The notes under the pieces: model-generated
Seen by the model: only the letters and a program-made list of their open reading frames with translations
What the model was told of the DNA's origin: nothing
The model's database searches: none
Assembly (NCBI RefSeq): GCF_900155645.1
Contig: NZ_LT706985.1
Span: 124,001 to 188,000, forward strand
DNA length: 64,000 bases
Origin: Vaginimicrobium propionicum
GTDB lineage: Bacteria > Actinomycetota > Actinomycetes > Propionibacteriales > Propionibacteriaceae
Reading direction: 5' to 3'
Shown here: positions 8,333 to 17,834 of the stretch, piece by piece
How positions within the stretch are numbered: the stretch's first letter is position 1
How the letters are laid out: each line of letters starts with the position of its first letter
Made by a program: the position numbers and the translations under genes

Positions 8333-10750
8333 ATGGCTTCTCGCGTGTCTTCCCCTTCGCGCACGACGACTAAAAAGGCGGTTGCCTCTCGAAAAGGCAG
8401 AGGCAAATCTAGCAGGTCGGCGAGCGCGTCAAAATCCACTGCACCTGGCCTAATAAAGCGGGCTGGTGGCGCTATAGCGCGTGGGCTAGGCAATGGGGTG
8501 CGCAAAATTGGCCAAGGTGCTAAGGATATGGATCCGGCTTTCCGTCGTGACGGGGTAGGCCTTACATTGCTATTTCTAGCCGTAGCGCTGATCGCGGTGT
8601 TTTGGTTCGCCATGCCTGGCTTATTAGGTAAATGGTTGCGGATAGCAGTGTCGACGGTATTCGGAGTTTCAAGCTATATTCTGCCGTTGCTGTTATTGAT
8701 AATGACCTGGCGCACTTTACGAAATCCGCAAGCCAATGGGCCTGGTGGGCGTCAATTGGTTGGCTGGTCGCTGGCTTTTCTTGGCGGACTAGGAGTCATT
8801 AACCTGACCCACAACCCGCTGCCGCGTCCGGCTGACTTGGCGGCAATGCAATCAGCGGGAGGATTCGTTGGCTACCTATCTTCTTCTATGCTCGTCCAGC
8901 TGATGCCGGTGTGGATTTCCGCATTTCTGCTTACTTTGGTCACGTTGTTTGGGGTTGTCATCATCGTTGGGCGGCCAATTCATCAACTAATCGAAGATGC
9001 CAAAGCATGTGCAGCAAAAATCGCAGAATTCTTTCTTGGACGCAAAGCTAACCGCGAAAAGCTATCTTTCGGTGTTGATAAAGCTTACGATTCACCATTG
9101 GTTGAAGAAAATAGTCTGCACTCTGCTATTGAAGCCGACTATTTTGCTGATGAGGATGCCGATGATGAACCTGATAAGGCAGAGGCCAGTCAGAAGGCAG
9201 AGCCGTTACAACCAGAATTACCGGCTCCCGACCATACGCCGGCACCTGATCGAGCGGAACAATTGCAACTATCTGGTGATATCCAATACTCGCTGCCGCC
9301 AGCCGAATTACTGAAAGCCGGTACAGTACCACGAGCACGCACAGCGGCCTCAGATGAGCTAGTTCATCGGTTGCAGGAAGTTTTTCAAGAATTCGAGGTG
9401 GACGCGCAAGTTACTGGCTATACCCGCGGCCCCACAGTTACCCGCTATCAAGTTGAGGTTGGTGCTGGCACAAAGGTTGAGAAGGTTACCAATCTGTCAA
9501 AGAATATCGCCTATGCGGTTGGTTCTGCAGATGTGCGCATTCTGGCTCCGATTCCTGGCAAATCTGCCATTGGGGTGGAGATTCCAAACCGCGACAAAGA
9601 AGTGGTGTCGCTAGGCGATGTGCTGCGCTCCCAGAAAGCCCGCAATGATCAGCATCCGCTAATTGTTGGTTTAGGCAAAGACGTTGAGGGTGGCTATGTG
9701 ATTGCCAATGTGGCAAAAATGCCGCACCTACTGGTGGCGGGCGCCACTGGGTCTGGTAAATCCAGCTTCGTTAACTCACTCATTACCTCGGTGATGATGC
9801 GTTCTACCCCCGACGAGGTGAGGATGCTGCTGGTCGATCCAAAGCGGGTGGAACTAAATCATTATGAGGGTATCCCGCACCTAGTCACGCCCATTATCAC
9901 GAGCGCTCAGAAAGCTGCCGACGCCCTGGGCTGGGTGGTTGCTGAAATGGATCACCGCTATGACGATTTGGCGGCTTTCGGATTCAAACACATTGATGAT
10001 TTCAACAAGGCAGTACGTGCTGGTCAGGTGAAGCTACCTGAGGGTTCAGAACGCGAAATTGCCCCATATCCTTATCTGCTAGTTGTAGTGGACGAGTTAG
10101 CTGATTTAATGATGGTCGCCCCACGTGATGTGGAATCGTCCATCGTGCGTATCACCCAATTAGCGCGCGCGGCCGGTATTCATTTGGTTTTGGCTACTCA
10201 GCGTCCATCTACGGATGTGGTTACCGGCTTGATTAAAGCCAATGTGCCATCCAGGCTGGCCTTCGCCACCTCGTCAATGACGGATTCTAGGGTTATTCTC
10301 GACCAGCCCGGAGCAGAGAAACTGGTCGGTCAAGGTGACGGGCTCTTCTTGCCGATGGGCGCCTCGAAACCGATGCGTGTGCAAGGCTCTTGGGTTACCG
10401 AGTCGGAGATCCGTGAAGTTGCGGATTTCTTGAAGCAACAGATGGCACCTGAATATCGAGAAGACGTTGCTCAAATCAGTGCGAAGGCTACCCCGAAAGT
10501 GGCCGAAGATATTGGTGATGACCTTGAGTTAGTGCTGGAAGCGGCCACCCATATTATCGAATTGCAGCTTGGTTCTACGTCCATGCTGCAACGCAAATTG
10601 CGTATCGGTTTCGCTAAAGCCGGTCGGATTATGGACATTTTAGAGTCCCGCGAGATAGTTGGTCCAAGTCAAGGGTCGAAACCGCGCGAGGTGCTGGTTG
10701 GTCCAGACGGTTTGGACGATGCACTGGCTAAATTATCTGGCGGACAGTGA
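8333..10750 (+). CDS. ftsK: DNA translocase FtsK (SpoIIIE family)
   Basis: A septum-located hexameric pump that clears chromosomal DNA during division and activates dif recombination. 805 aa. After a basic Ser/Lys/Arg-rich tail (1-65) come four membrane segments (about 75-215), then an acidic linker of about 80 residues. The RecA-like motor has Walker A GATGSGKSS (about 471) and Walker B LLVVVDELADLM. The C-terminal gamma winged helix (about 735-790, including MLQRKLRIGFAKAGRIMD) reads KOPS sites. The linker is short compared with enteric FtsK. A pair of imperfect inverted repeats (8278-8304) between thiL and ftsK is too weak to call a terminator. Confidence 0.96.
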   Translation: MASRVSSPSRTTTKKAVASRKGRGKSSRSASASKSTAPGLIKRAGGAIARGLGNGVRKIGQGAKDMDPAFRRDGVGLTLLFLAVALIAVFWFAMPGLLGKWLRIAVSTVFGVSSYILPLLLLIMTWRTLRNPQANGPGGRQLVGWSLAFLGGLGVINLTHNPLPRPADLAAMQSAGGFVGYLSSSMLVQLMPVWISAFLLTLVTLFGVVIIVGRPIHQLIEDAKACAAKIAEFFLGRKANREKLSFGVDKAYDSPLVEENSLHSAIEADYFADEDADDEPDKAEASQKAEPLQPELPAPDHTPAPDRAEQLQLSGDIQYSLPPAELLKAGTVPRARTAASDELVHRLQEVFQEFEVDAQVTGYTRGPTVTRYQVEVGAGTKVEKVTNLSKNIAYAVGSADVRILAPIPGKSAIGVEIPNRDKEVVSLGDVLRSQKARNDQHPLIVGLGKDVEGGYVIANVAKMPHLLVAGATGSGKSSFVNSLITSVMMRSTPDEVRMLLVDPKRVELNHYEGIPHLVTPIITSAQKAADALGWVVAEMDHRYDDLAAFGFKHIDDFNKAVRAGQVKLPEGSEREIAPYPYLLVVVDELADLMMVAPRDVESSIVRITQLARAAGIHLVLATQRPSTDVVTGLIKANVPSRLAFATSSMTDSRVILDQPGAEKLVGQGDGLFLPMGASKPMRVQGSWVTESEIREVADFLKQQMAPEYREDVAQISAKATPKVAEDIGDDLELVLEAATHIIELQLGSTSMLQRKLRIGFAKAGRIMDILESREIVGPSQGSKPREVLVGPDGLDDALAKLSGGQ

Positions 10751-12147
10751 TATTTTTAGCCATGAAAAAACCAACGGTATGCCTAGTCACATTAGGTTGT
10801 GCTAGAAACGATGTTGATTCTGAAGAGTTAGCTGCCAACCTGGACGCTGGCGGTTTCACCTTGGTTACCGACGCAAGTGAAGCTGAGGTCATTGTCGTCA
10901 ATACCTGTGGGTTTATTGACGCTGCGAAAAAGGACTCAATTGACACCCTGCTAGCTGCAAGTGACGCCAAGGTTTCGGGTAAAGCGAAAGCTGTTGTGGC
11001 TGTTGGTTGCATGGCTGAACGCTACGGCGGCGAGCTTGCTCAAGCCTTGCCTGAGGCGGATGCAGTGCTAGGTTTCGATGATTACGAGGATATTGCCGCC
11101 AGGTTACGAAAGATTCTGGGCGGCGAGCAGCTGCCAGCCCCTACCCCTATTGACCGACGCACGCTTTTACCGCTAGCCCCGATTAAACGATCCGTTAGAC
11201 AAGTAATGCCCAAGCGACGACGGCGCCTAGATACTGGTCCCTATGCGCCATTAAAAATCGCTTCCGGCTGTGATCGACGGTGCGCTTTTTGCGCTATCCC
11301 CAGATTTCGAGGTGCATACCTATCTAGAGCGGTAGCTGAGATCACAGATGAAGCTGCTTGGCTAGTAGATAACGGTGTACGTGAAATCATGCTGGTTTCA
11401 GAGAACACTTCGAGTTACGGAAAAGATTTCGGTGACAGGCAAGGATTAATCCCCTTACTTAAAGAATTGAATCAACTCGATGGTTTAGAAAGAATACGTG
11501 TCTCATATCTTCAACCAGCGGAGATATACCCGGGTTTAATAGAAACAATGTGTTGCCTAGAACACGTGGTGAATTATTTTGATATCTCTTTTCAACATGC
11601 TGCCCCCACAATATTACGCAGAATGCGTCGATTCGGTGATCCAGATAACTTCATGAGCCTAATTGACAAGATCCGTCAGTTGGCGCCTGAAGCTGGTATT
11701 AGATCGAATTTTATTGTTGGTTTTCCCGGTGAAAGCGACGAAGATTACCGCATTTTGCGGGATTTTGTTCAAGAGGCAAACCTAGATGTGGCTGGCGTTT
11801 TTGGCTATTCCGATGAAGAAAATACGGAAGCCTACAATTTGTCTGACCATATAAGTGATGAACTGATCGCGGAAAGAGTCGAAGATCTCAGCGAGTTAGC
11901 CAATCACCTAGTTGACCAACGCGCTAGCCAACGTATTGGTCAACGGGTGCGCGTCCTTGTTGAGCGGGTTGCAGACGGGCAAGCAGTGGGGCGCAGCGAA
12001 CATCAAGGCCCCCAAGTAGATGGCGAAACAACATTGCCAACTGCATCTCTTGGGGTAGGCGATATTGTTGAAGCCGAGGTGACCGATAGCTTCGGTGCGG
12101 ATTTGATAGCTAATAACATTGTTAATGTCATTGATCGGAGACCTTGA
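10747..12147 (+). CDS. rimO: Ribosomal protein S12 methylthiotransferase
   Basis: A radical-SAM enzyme that adds a methylthio group to an aspartate of S12. Domains in order: UPF0004 with VTLGCARNDVDSEELA, radical SAM with CDRRCAFC (CxxxCxxC), and a C-terminal TRAM domain from about residue 390. The RN-DSEE signature separates RimO from MiaB. Start is uncertain: GTG 10747 overlaps the ftsK TGA and has GGCGG 5 nt upstream. ATG 10762 gives a shorter N-terminus (MKKPTVCLVTLG) closer to the family but has no clear ribosome-binding site. Confidence 0.94.
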   Translation: MIFLAMKKPTVCLVTLGCARNDVDSEELAANLDAGGFTLVTDASEAEVIVVNTCGFIDAAKKDSIDTLLAASDAKVSGKAKAVVAVGCMAERYGGELAQALPEADAVLGFDDYEDIAARLRKILGGEQLPAPTPIDRRTLLPLAPIKRSVRQVMPKRRRRLDTGPYAPLKIASGCDRRCAFCAIPRFRGAYLSRAVAEITDEAAWLVDNGVREIMLVSENTSSYGKDFGDRQGLIPLLKELNQLDGLERIRVSYLQPAEIYPGLIETMCCLEHVVNYFDISFQHAAPTILRRMRRFGDPDNFMSLIDKIRQLAPEAGIRSNFIVGFPGESDEDYRILRDFVQEANLDVAGVFGYSDEENTEAYNLSDHISDELIAERVEDLSELANHLVDQRASQRIGQRVRVLVERVADGQAVGRSEHQGPQVDGETTLPTASLGVGDIVEAEVTDSFGADLIANNIVNVIDRRP

Positions 12148-12803
12148 TGGTAGACAGGCCGAGACTTGGCTTTGAGCTGAACGTTCCAAATATCTTGACG
12201 CTGCTTCGCATAGTGTTGGTGCCGGTATTCTTGGTTGTCTTTCTGATTGATCCGAATGACCAAAGCATGCGTCTATTGGCGACCGTTATTTTCTTGATTG
12301 CGATATTGACTGACTTATTCGACGGAAAAATAGCTCGCAAATACAATTTAATTACTAATTTCGGGAAAATCTGGGACTCCATTGCAGATAAAGCATTAAC
12401 TGGTGTCGGTTTTATTGGGCTATCCATAGTTGGCGAGTTGCCATGGTGGATGACAATAATCATCCTTATCCGCGAATGGGGTATTACCGCTATGCGGTTC
12501 GCTATATTGAAATACGGGGTAATGTCAGCCAACCAAGGCGGAAAATTAAAGACGGTTATTCAATCAGTAGCATTAATAATGTTCTTGCTGTGGCTACCTG
12601 AGTTGGGAATATGGTGGGTTATTGCTAAGTGGGCAGTTATGATTGCCGGTTTTATTCTCACTGTAATAACTGGAATTGACTATCTACTAGAGGCTGACCG
12701 GTTACGAAAAGCGTCCAAGGCAGCCGGTGAGCCAGTAGATATTTCCACCGTCGAACGAGTTCCGTGGTATCTAACGCCATTCGTTAAACGGGACAAGAAA
12801 TGA
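12147..12803 (+). CDS. pgsA: CDP-diacylglycerol--glycerol-3-phosphate 3-phosphatidyltransferase
   Basis: A membrane enzyme that makes phosphatidylglycerol phosphate, the first committed step to phosphatidylglycerol and cardiolipin. The 218-aa protein has about five membrane segments and the CDP-alcohol phosphotransferase motif D-G-x2-A-R-x8-G-x3-D-x3-D at about 58-80. NVPNILTLLRI at the N-terminus is typical of PgsA. ATG 12147 overlaps the rimO stop by one base; a TTG three bases earlier is less likely. Its stop overlaps the next start as ATGA. Confidence 0.94.
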   Translation: MVDRPRLGFELNVPNILTLLRIVLVPVFLVVFLIDPNDQSMRLLATVIFLIAILTDLFDGKIARKYNLITNFGKIWDSIADKALTGVGFIGLSIVGELPWWMTIIILIREWGITAMRFAILKYGVMSANQGGKLKTVIQSVALIMFLLWLPELGIWWVIAKWAVMIAGFILTVITGIDYLLEADRLRKASKAAGEPVDISTVERVPWYLTPFVKRDKK

Positions 12804-13294
12804 GCGAGATAGCTCAAATAGGTGTCAAGCTCATTAAGCTGCTTGAGGAAAAATCCCTCACCTTGGCCACCTGTGAGTCGCTAACGGGTGGTGGAATCGG
12901 CGCCACCTTAACTGCTATTCCAGGCGCCTCAAAGGTTTATCGGGGCGGGTTTATCACCTATGCCTCTGATCTAAAGGTGTTATTGGCTGGGGTAGATGCT
13001 GCGCACGTGGCTGCCCATGGCGTCATAAATGCTTTAACAGCTGAACAGATGGCGATAGGGGTCGCAAATAATTGTCGGGCAGATATTGGGCTGGCAGTTA
13101 CCGGAGTAGCTGGCCCGGACAGCCAAGACGGTGCCCCAGTGGGTGAAGTATGGATCGGGTTAGCTAGGCGAGATGACCCGACTAGCGCTCGTGCTAAAAA
13201 GGTGAATCTTGACGGTGATCGCACCGCAATCAGGCGACAAACCATTCAAATTGCCTTGGAGTGGGTACTGCAATTTTTGGCAAATCACGCATAG
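12800..13294 (+). CDS. pncC: CinA C-terminal-domain protein, nicotinamide-nucleotide amidase type
   Basis: A 164-aa protein consisting only of the CinA C-terminal domain, which deamidates NMN to nicotinate mononucleotide in NAD recycling. Visible signature: LATCESLTGGGIGATLTAIPGAS near the N-terminus (catalytic serine and lysine region), then GGFITYASDLK and LAVTGVAGPD. The N-terminal MocF-like domain of full-length CinA is missing, as usual for the PncC form. The pgsA-cinA pair often precedes a Cro-like regulator and recA in actinobacteria, but not here. Confidence 0.9.
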   Translation: MSEIAQIGVKLIKLLEEKSLTLATCESLTGGGIGATLTAIPGASKVYRGGFITYASDLKVLLAGVDAAHVAAHGVINALTAEQMAIGVANNCRADIGLAVTGVAGPDSQDGAPVGEVWIGLARRDDPTSARAKKVNLDGDRTAIRRQTIQIALEWVLQFLANHA

Positions 13295-13321
13295 TTGAAC
13301 TAACCGAAGTAGATTGCCCAC

Positions 13322-15451
13322 ATGAATGAAACTCGTCCATGGCAAGATCAGTCCAAGTCGCCGCGCGAGCGCGCTGAAGCGCTCGTAGCAGCGATGAACC
13401 TGGAACAGAAAATCGAACAACTACATGGGGCTATGCACACCATCGACATTTATTCGATGGGCAATGACGTAGCAACAGCCGAAGAAATGGAGCAACTGGC
13501 TGCCCAGATTCGGATCGAACGCCACGTCAAGGCAATAGATGAATTGGGTATTCCGCGTTTCCGGATTACTAACGGGCCAGTCGGTGTTGGCATGGGGGAT
13601 GGCACGCCCAGCCCGCCAGCGACCGCCCTACCAATGACAATCGGCGTGGCCGCGTCTTTCGATACCGAAGTCGCAAAAACCTATGGCGATGTTATCGGTT
13701 CAGAAACAGCTACTTTAGGGCAACACGTTTTGGAAGGGCCAGCCGTCTGTCTGCACCGCACCACAATTGCTGGACGTAACTTCGAGTATTTCTCCGAAGA
13801 CCCCTATCTGTCCGGCGTTATGGGTATTGAGGTGACCGAGGCGATTCAAGCTCACAACATCATCGCTATGGTCAAGCACTATGTGCTAAATGACCAAGAG
13901 ACGGAGCGTTTCCGCAACAGCGTTGAATGTGACGAGAACGTGTTGCGCGAAATGTACCTGCTGCCTTTCGAGATGGTTATTAAGGACGCTGATGTTGCTT
14001 CTGTGATGAGTGCCTACAACCGTGTTCGTGGGGTTTATGCTACCGAAAATCACTATTTCCTAACGAATATCCTGCGCGACGAATGGGGATTCGAGGGCTA
14101 TGTGCAGTCAGACTTCTGGTCATGTCGCTCGGCAGCCCCGGCCATTAACGCCGGTCTTGACCACGAAATGCCAGACGCCAAGTGGCTAAACGAAGAAAAC
14201 GTCAAGGCAGCCTTGCATGATAATAGCCTCGAAATGAAAACCATTGATAGAGCCTTGATTAGGCGCTATACACAGATGTTCAGGTTCGGTCAATTCGATC
14301 GCCCCTACAATCCAGGTGAAATTGATGCTAAGGCGCACGGCAAGATTTCTCGTGACTTGGGTGGACAGATGGCTGTCCTATTAAAGAATGATGATGGGCT
14401 GCTGCCAATCACTGATCCTAAGGGCAAGATCGTTATTATCGGCCAGCAGAAATTCGCTGGCCAGGCTTGCCAGGGCGGCGGCGGCTCTTCCAAGGTGGAT
14501 CCGCTCTACACCGTTGACCCGCTGCCAGGCATGCGTGACGTCCTTGCTGATATGGGTGCCGATGCCAGCGCTGAGTTGGTCGTGGTTGCCGATGATTTAT
14601 CCAACCTGGACGAGGCGAAACAAGCCGCTAAGGACGCCGACACTGTGGTGTTGATGGCAGGTCTGGTGGCCACTGAGGGTGCTGATATGCCAGACGCCAA
14701 CATGTTCAACGACCAAAACAAGATGTTGGACGAGCTGCTGGGTGTTAACCCGCGCACTGTGCTGGTAATGAAAGATTCAGCTCCGGTGCTCATGCCTTGG
14801 GTAGATAAGGCGCCAACGATCCTAGAGGTTTGGAACCAAGGAACAGAGGATGGCCACGTGGTAGCCGACCTGCTGTTCGGGCTGGTAAACCCCTCCGGCA
14901 AGGTGCCGACAACCTATCCGGCTAGGGAAGAAGATACCCTCTATTACGGTCACCCAGAACGTTATCCAGGTGTTGATGAGGGCGCCGGATATCCAGTGAT
15001 TCGCTACTCTGAGGGTCTTGAGATGGGCTACCGGTGGTTCCAGGCCAATAACATCAAACCTCTTTTTGCTTTCGGGCATGGGCTGTCCTATACCACCTTC
15101 AAGGTCAGCGATATTAGTGTTGACGCAACCCAGATTTCGGATAAACCGATAACTGTTAGCGCAACGGTAACGAACACTGGCCAGCGCAAGGGTGCTGAGG
15201 TCATTCAGACTTACCTGGGTATTCCGGTTGACGGTCAGCCACCAAAGCGTTTGGTCGGGTTCGCTAAAGCTGAACTTGAACCAGGCGAATCGAAGCGTGT
15301 CGAGATTGTTATTGACCCTGCTGCCACCAACCACCCATTCAGTGTTTGGTGCAATGGCGCCCATGACTTCGTTATTCGTGACGGACAATACCGGCTATAT
15401 GTCGGCACGTCCTCTGAAGATGAACAAGCTGTCATCACGCTAACCAAATAG
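13322..15451 (+). CDS. Glycoside hydrolase family 3 beta-glycosidase
   Basis: A cytoplasmic beta-glycosidase (709 aa, no signal peptide). The order is N-terminal TIM barrel, alpha/beta sandwich, then a C-terminal fibronectin III-like domain (about 590-690, with VTNTGQRKGAEVIQTYL). The predicted nucleophile is D264 in VQSDFW. KHYVLNDQE is the conserved substrate-binding loop. Layout and length resemble bacterial BglB-type enzymes. The substrate, beta-glucosides or beta-xylosides, cannot be fixed. No transporter or regulator is adjacent, so it stands alone between pncC and a strong terminator. An ATG at 13322 starts the frame 27 bp after pncC. Confidence 0.92.
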   Translation: MNETRPWQDQSKSPRERAEALVAAMNLEQKIEQLHGAMHTIDIYSMGNDVATAEEMEQLAAQIRIERHVKAIDELGIPRFRITNGPVGVGMGDGTPSPPATALPMTIGVAASFDTEVAKTYGDVIGSETATLGQHVLEGPAVCLHRTTIAGRNFEYFSEDPYLSGVMGIEVTEAIQAHNIIAMVKHYVLNDQETERFRNSVECDENVLREMYLLPFEMVIKDADVASVMSAYNRVRGVYATENHYFLTNILRDEWGFEGYVQSDFWSCRSAAPAINAGLDHEMPDAKWLNEENVKAALHDNSLEMKTIDRALIRRYTQMFRFGQFDRPYNPGEIDAKAHGKISRDLGGQMAVLLKNDDGLLPITDPKGKIVIIGQQKFAGQACQGGGGSSKVDPLYTVDPLPGMRDVLADMGADASAELVVVADDLSNLDEAKQAAKDADTVVLMAGLVATEGADMPDANMFNDQNKMLDELLGVNPRTVLVMKDSAPVLMPWVDKAPTILEVWNQGTEDGHVVADLLFGLVNPSGKVPTTYPAREEDTLYYGHPERYPGVDEGAGYPVIRYSEGLEMGYRWFQANNIKPLFAFGHGLSYTTFKVSDISVDATQISDKPITVSATVTNTGQRKGAEVIQTYLGIPVDGQPPKRLVGFAKAELEPGESKRVEIVIDPAATNHPFSVWCNGAHDFVIRDGQYRLYVGTSSEDEQAVITLTK

Positions 15452-15459
15452 TTAACTTA

Positions 15460-15495
15460 AGTTTTGGCTCTGGCAGTTTTGCCAGAGCCAAAACT
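15460..15495 (+). terminator. Rho-independent terminator after the GH3 gene
   Basis: A perfect 15-bp stem (15460-15474 with 15481-15495) around the loop AGTTTT, starting 8 bp after the GH3 stop. The A/T ends of the stem give a T-rich 3' arm in both directions. Confidence 0.8.
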
Positions 15496-15585
15496 ATGCC
15501 CCCATCGGTTGATGTGTAGTGATCTGTAGCGTTTGCAAGACCTAAACTTGCCCTTAGATCAGTGGCTTGTGGCAAGCTAATTGTT

Positions 15586-16473
15586 ATGCCGCAGAACACT
15601 GCCGAACTTGTTGATTTGTTGACCTTAGAAAAATTTGGCGAGGCTAAATTTATTGGCTCACACCCAAATACCTTGATGCAGCGTACCTATGGTGGACAGG
15701 TACTAGCCCAAGCCCTGATGGCTGCCTACAACACTGTCAATTCAGATCGTTGGATTCATTCTATGCACGCCTATTTTCTTCGTCCTGGTGATGCCCACAA
15801 AAATATTGTCTATACGGTTGACAATCTGCGTGACGGTCGCACTTTCAACACCAGGCGGGTAGACGCTTCGCAAGACAGTGACATTTTCGGCATGTCAGTT
15901 TCTTTTCATCGGCTAGAGGATTCCAATCTAATGCACCAGGACACCCCGCCTGGGCCAGTAGCTGACCCAGACCGCTGCCCGCGACTGGTAGACGTCATGC
16001 GTAAGGCGTTCGGAGATCTGCCGATGTTGCACGAATGGGATGCGCTAGATGTGCGTTTTGTTGGGGATTCTGCCGGCACGGGGGAGCCGTTCTTGCAGAA
16101 GATTTCAGTGCATTCCCACAGTGCTCATATGCGAGTGTGGGTGCGCACCGAAGACAAATTGCCTGAAGATCAACGTATTCACCAGGCGATATTGGCTTAT
16201 CTGTCTGACTTGACCTTGCTATCTGTAAGCACCGTCCCGCATTCGGTGGCTTTCATGTCGAATAAAATCCAAACCGCCTCAGTAGACCACGCGATGTGGT
16301 TTCACCGCACAGCTCACGTAGACCGTTGGCTGCTTTATGACATGATTTCCCCATCGGCCAATCATGCTTTGGGATTCGCTACTGGACGGATCTTTCAGGA
16401 TGGCAAATTGGTCGCCTCCTGCGCTCAAGAGGGTTTGGTGCGTGAGGTGGACAACCGTCCTATTTTGAGCTGA
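15586..16473 (+). CDS. tesB: Acyl-CoA thioesterase II (TesB family)
   Basis: It hydrolyses acyl-CoA to free acid and CoA. The 295-aa double-hotdog protein shows TYGGQVLAQALMAA near residue 33 and SMHAYFLRPGD near 60. RRVDASQD follows, and the second hotdog carries the conserved aspartate in SVDHAMWFHR. ATG 15586 is chosen because the family N-terminus begins shortly before LVDLLTLEKF; a GTG at 15562 would add eight residues. The stop is directly abutted by the stop of the convergent zinc-finger gene. Confidence 0.92.
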   Translation: MPQNTAELVDLLTLEKFGEAKFIGSHPNTLMQRTYGGQVLAQALMAAYNTVNSDRWIHSMHAYFLRPGDAHKNIVYTVDNLRDGRTFNTRRVDASQDSDIFGMSVSFHRLEDSNLMHQDTPPGPVADPDRCPRLVDVMRKAFGDLPMLHEWDALDVRFVGDSAGTGEPFLQKISVHSHSAHMRVWVRTEDKLPEDQRIHQAILAYLSDLTLLSVSTVPHSVAFMSNKIQTASVDHAMWFHRTAHVDRWLLYDMISPSANHALGFATGRIFQDGKLVASCAQEGLVREVDNRPILS

Positions 16474-16791
16474 TTATGAAGCGTGTTTGATGCACAATGT
16501 TGACCACGGACGAAAATCAAGGCGTTGTGGGTTTATTGGTTGCCCGCAAGTATCGCACTTGCCGTACGTGCCCTCAGCCAGTTTTGCTTGAGCGCGCCAC
16601 ACCTCGTCTAACATGAGCTGAATATTTTGGGCGCTAGAAGCGTTAGCCATAGCTTGGATGGCCTGGCTAGTGCCATCCCCTATGCGTTTACCAAAGCCGA
16701 TGACTTCATCTGCGCTAACCGGTTGAGTTAACAAACGAAGCTGGGAACGTAATTGTTCTTCGCGTTCTGCTAGGCGCGCCTCAATATCCAT
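16474..16791 (-). CDS. DksA/TraR-type zinc-finger protein with CCCH ligands
   Basis: 105 aa with the DksA layout: an N-terminal coiled-coil region, the linker LAEGTYGKCDTCGQPI and a C-terminal zinc finger. The finger reads CDTC, 17 residues, then CIKH, so the fourth ligand position is histidine, not the usual cysteine. Actinobacterial DksA-like proteins are thought to act on RNA polymerase or its regulators; the role here is inferred. Its stop immediately follows the tesB stop with no spacer. Only 11 bp separate its start from the region upstream of the amino-acid ABC operon (which starts at 16917). Confidence 0.85.
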   Translation of the reverse strand: MDIEARLAEREEQLRSQLRLLTQPVSADEVIGFGKRIGDGTSQAIQAMANASSAQNIQLMLDEVWRAQAKLAEGTYGKCDTCGQPINPQRLDFRPWSTLCIKHAS

Positions 16792-16916
16792 TCCGCAAGT
16801 CTATGTCCTTGGTATTAGATAGGCGTCAAACAAGGGGTTTCTCACCAGGTAATCCGTTTGTGAACTTTTCGAAGATGATGGATATAGTGAATGTATATCG
16901 ACTGAGAGGAATTATT

Positions 16917-17834
16917 ATGCGTCGTCGAATTCTTGCGGCAAGCTTATTGGCCGCCCTTGCTTTGACCTCTTGTAGTGCCGGCGGTACTGCGGATTCACAA
17001 GGCTCTAAAGCCCAAACCGGCACTGACCGCAGCTATGATGTCTCCGCCATCGCCAAAGATGACACCATCGCCGCAATGCTGCCTAAGGAGGTAGCAGATA
17101 GTGGAAAACTCGTGATTGGTGCAGCTATTGATTATGCGCCAGCTGAGTTTCGTGCAGATGATCTGCAAACCGCAATCGGCTACGACGTTGATTTAGGTAA
17201 AGCTCTAGGCAAGGTTTTGGGATTGGAAAGTGAAGTCAGCGCTGCTGAATTTGCATCCCTACTACCTGGGATGGGTACCAAATACAATATCGGCATTTCC
17301 TCTTTTACTGTCTCTGCTGAACGCACGGCCTCGTACAACATGGTTGCCTATATCAAGGTTGGCTCATCATTTGCTGTGCAAAAAGGTAACCCGTCAGGTT
17401 TTGACCCTGATGATGTTTGTGGCAAGAATATCGGCGTCCAGACTGGCACCTCTCAAGAGGATCAGCTCAATGTCATGACGAAAGAGTGTGCTGCTGCTGG
17501 AAAACCAGAGATTCAGATTTCCAGCTATGGAAAACAAACCGACGCGACTACTAACCTAGCTGGCGGCAAGCTAGAAGCATTGTATGCAGACTCGACAGTC
17601 GCTGATTACGCGGTGGCTATGACCAACGACCAGCTAGAGGTTATTGGTGGTATCCGCGATTCAGCCCCACAAGGCATTGTGGTATCTAAAGATGACCAGC
17701 AGCTTACCGATGCCATTCAAGCAGCAATGCAAAAGCTGATGGACGATGGCACCTGGAAGAAGATTCTTGATTCCTGGGGTGTCAGCAGTGATGCTGCCAT
17801 GGATAAAGCAGAACTAAACCCAAAGGTTGACTAG
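16917..17834 (+). CDS. Amino-acid ABC transporter substrate-binding lipoprotein (family 3)
   Basis: The extracytoplasmic receptor of a polar amino-acid importer (305 aa). The lipoprotein signal is MRRRILAASLLAALALTSC, with the lipobox cysteine at residue 19. The bilobed SBP_bac_3 fold follows with KLVIGAAIDYAPAEF, GYDVDLGKALG and the hinge segment KNIGVQTGTSQED. ATG 16917 is chosen because AGAGGA lies 7 nt upstream and because the lipobox falls at the right distance. The ligand is not determinable. The permease starts at the next base after its stop. Confidence 0.93.
   Translation: MRRRILAASLLAALALTSCSAGGTADSQGSKAQTGTDRSYDVSAIAKDDTIAAMLPKEVADSGKLVIGAAIDYAPAEFRADDLQTAIGYDVDLGKALGKVLGLESEVSAAEFASLLPGMGTKYNIGISSFTVSAERTASYNMVAYIKVGSSFAVQKGNPSGFDPDDVCGKNIGVQTGTSQEDQLNVMTKECAAAGKPEIQISSYGKQTDATTNLAGGKLEALYADSTVADYAVAMTNDQLEVIGGIRDSAPQGIVVSKDDQQLTDAIQAAMQKLMDDGTWKKILDSWGVSSDAAMDKAELNPKVD

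Noticed and set aside
12003-12532. Minus-strand open frames opposite rimO and pgsA
   Set aside because: They overlap well-supported conserved genes and have no recognisable domain.
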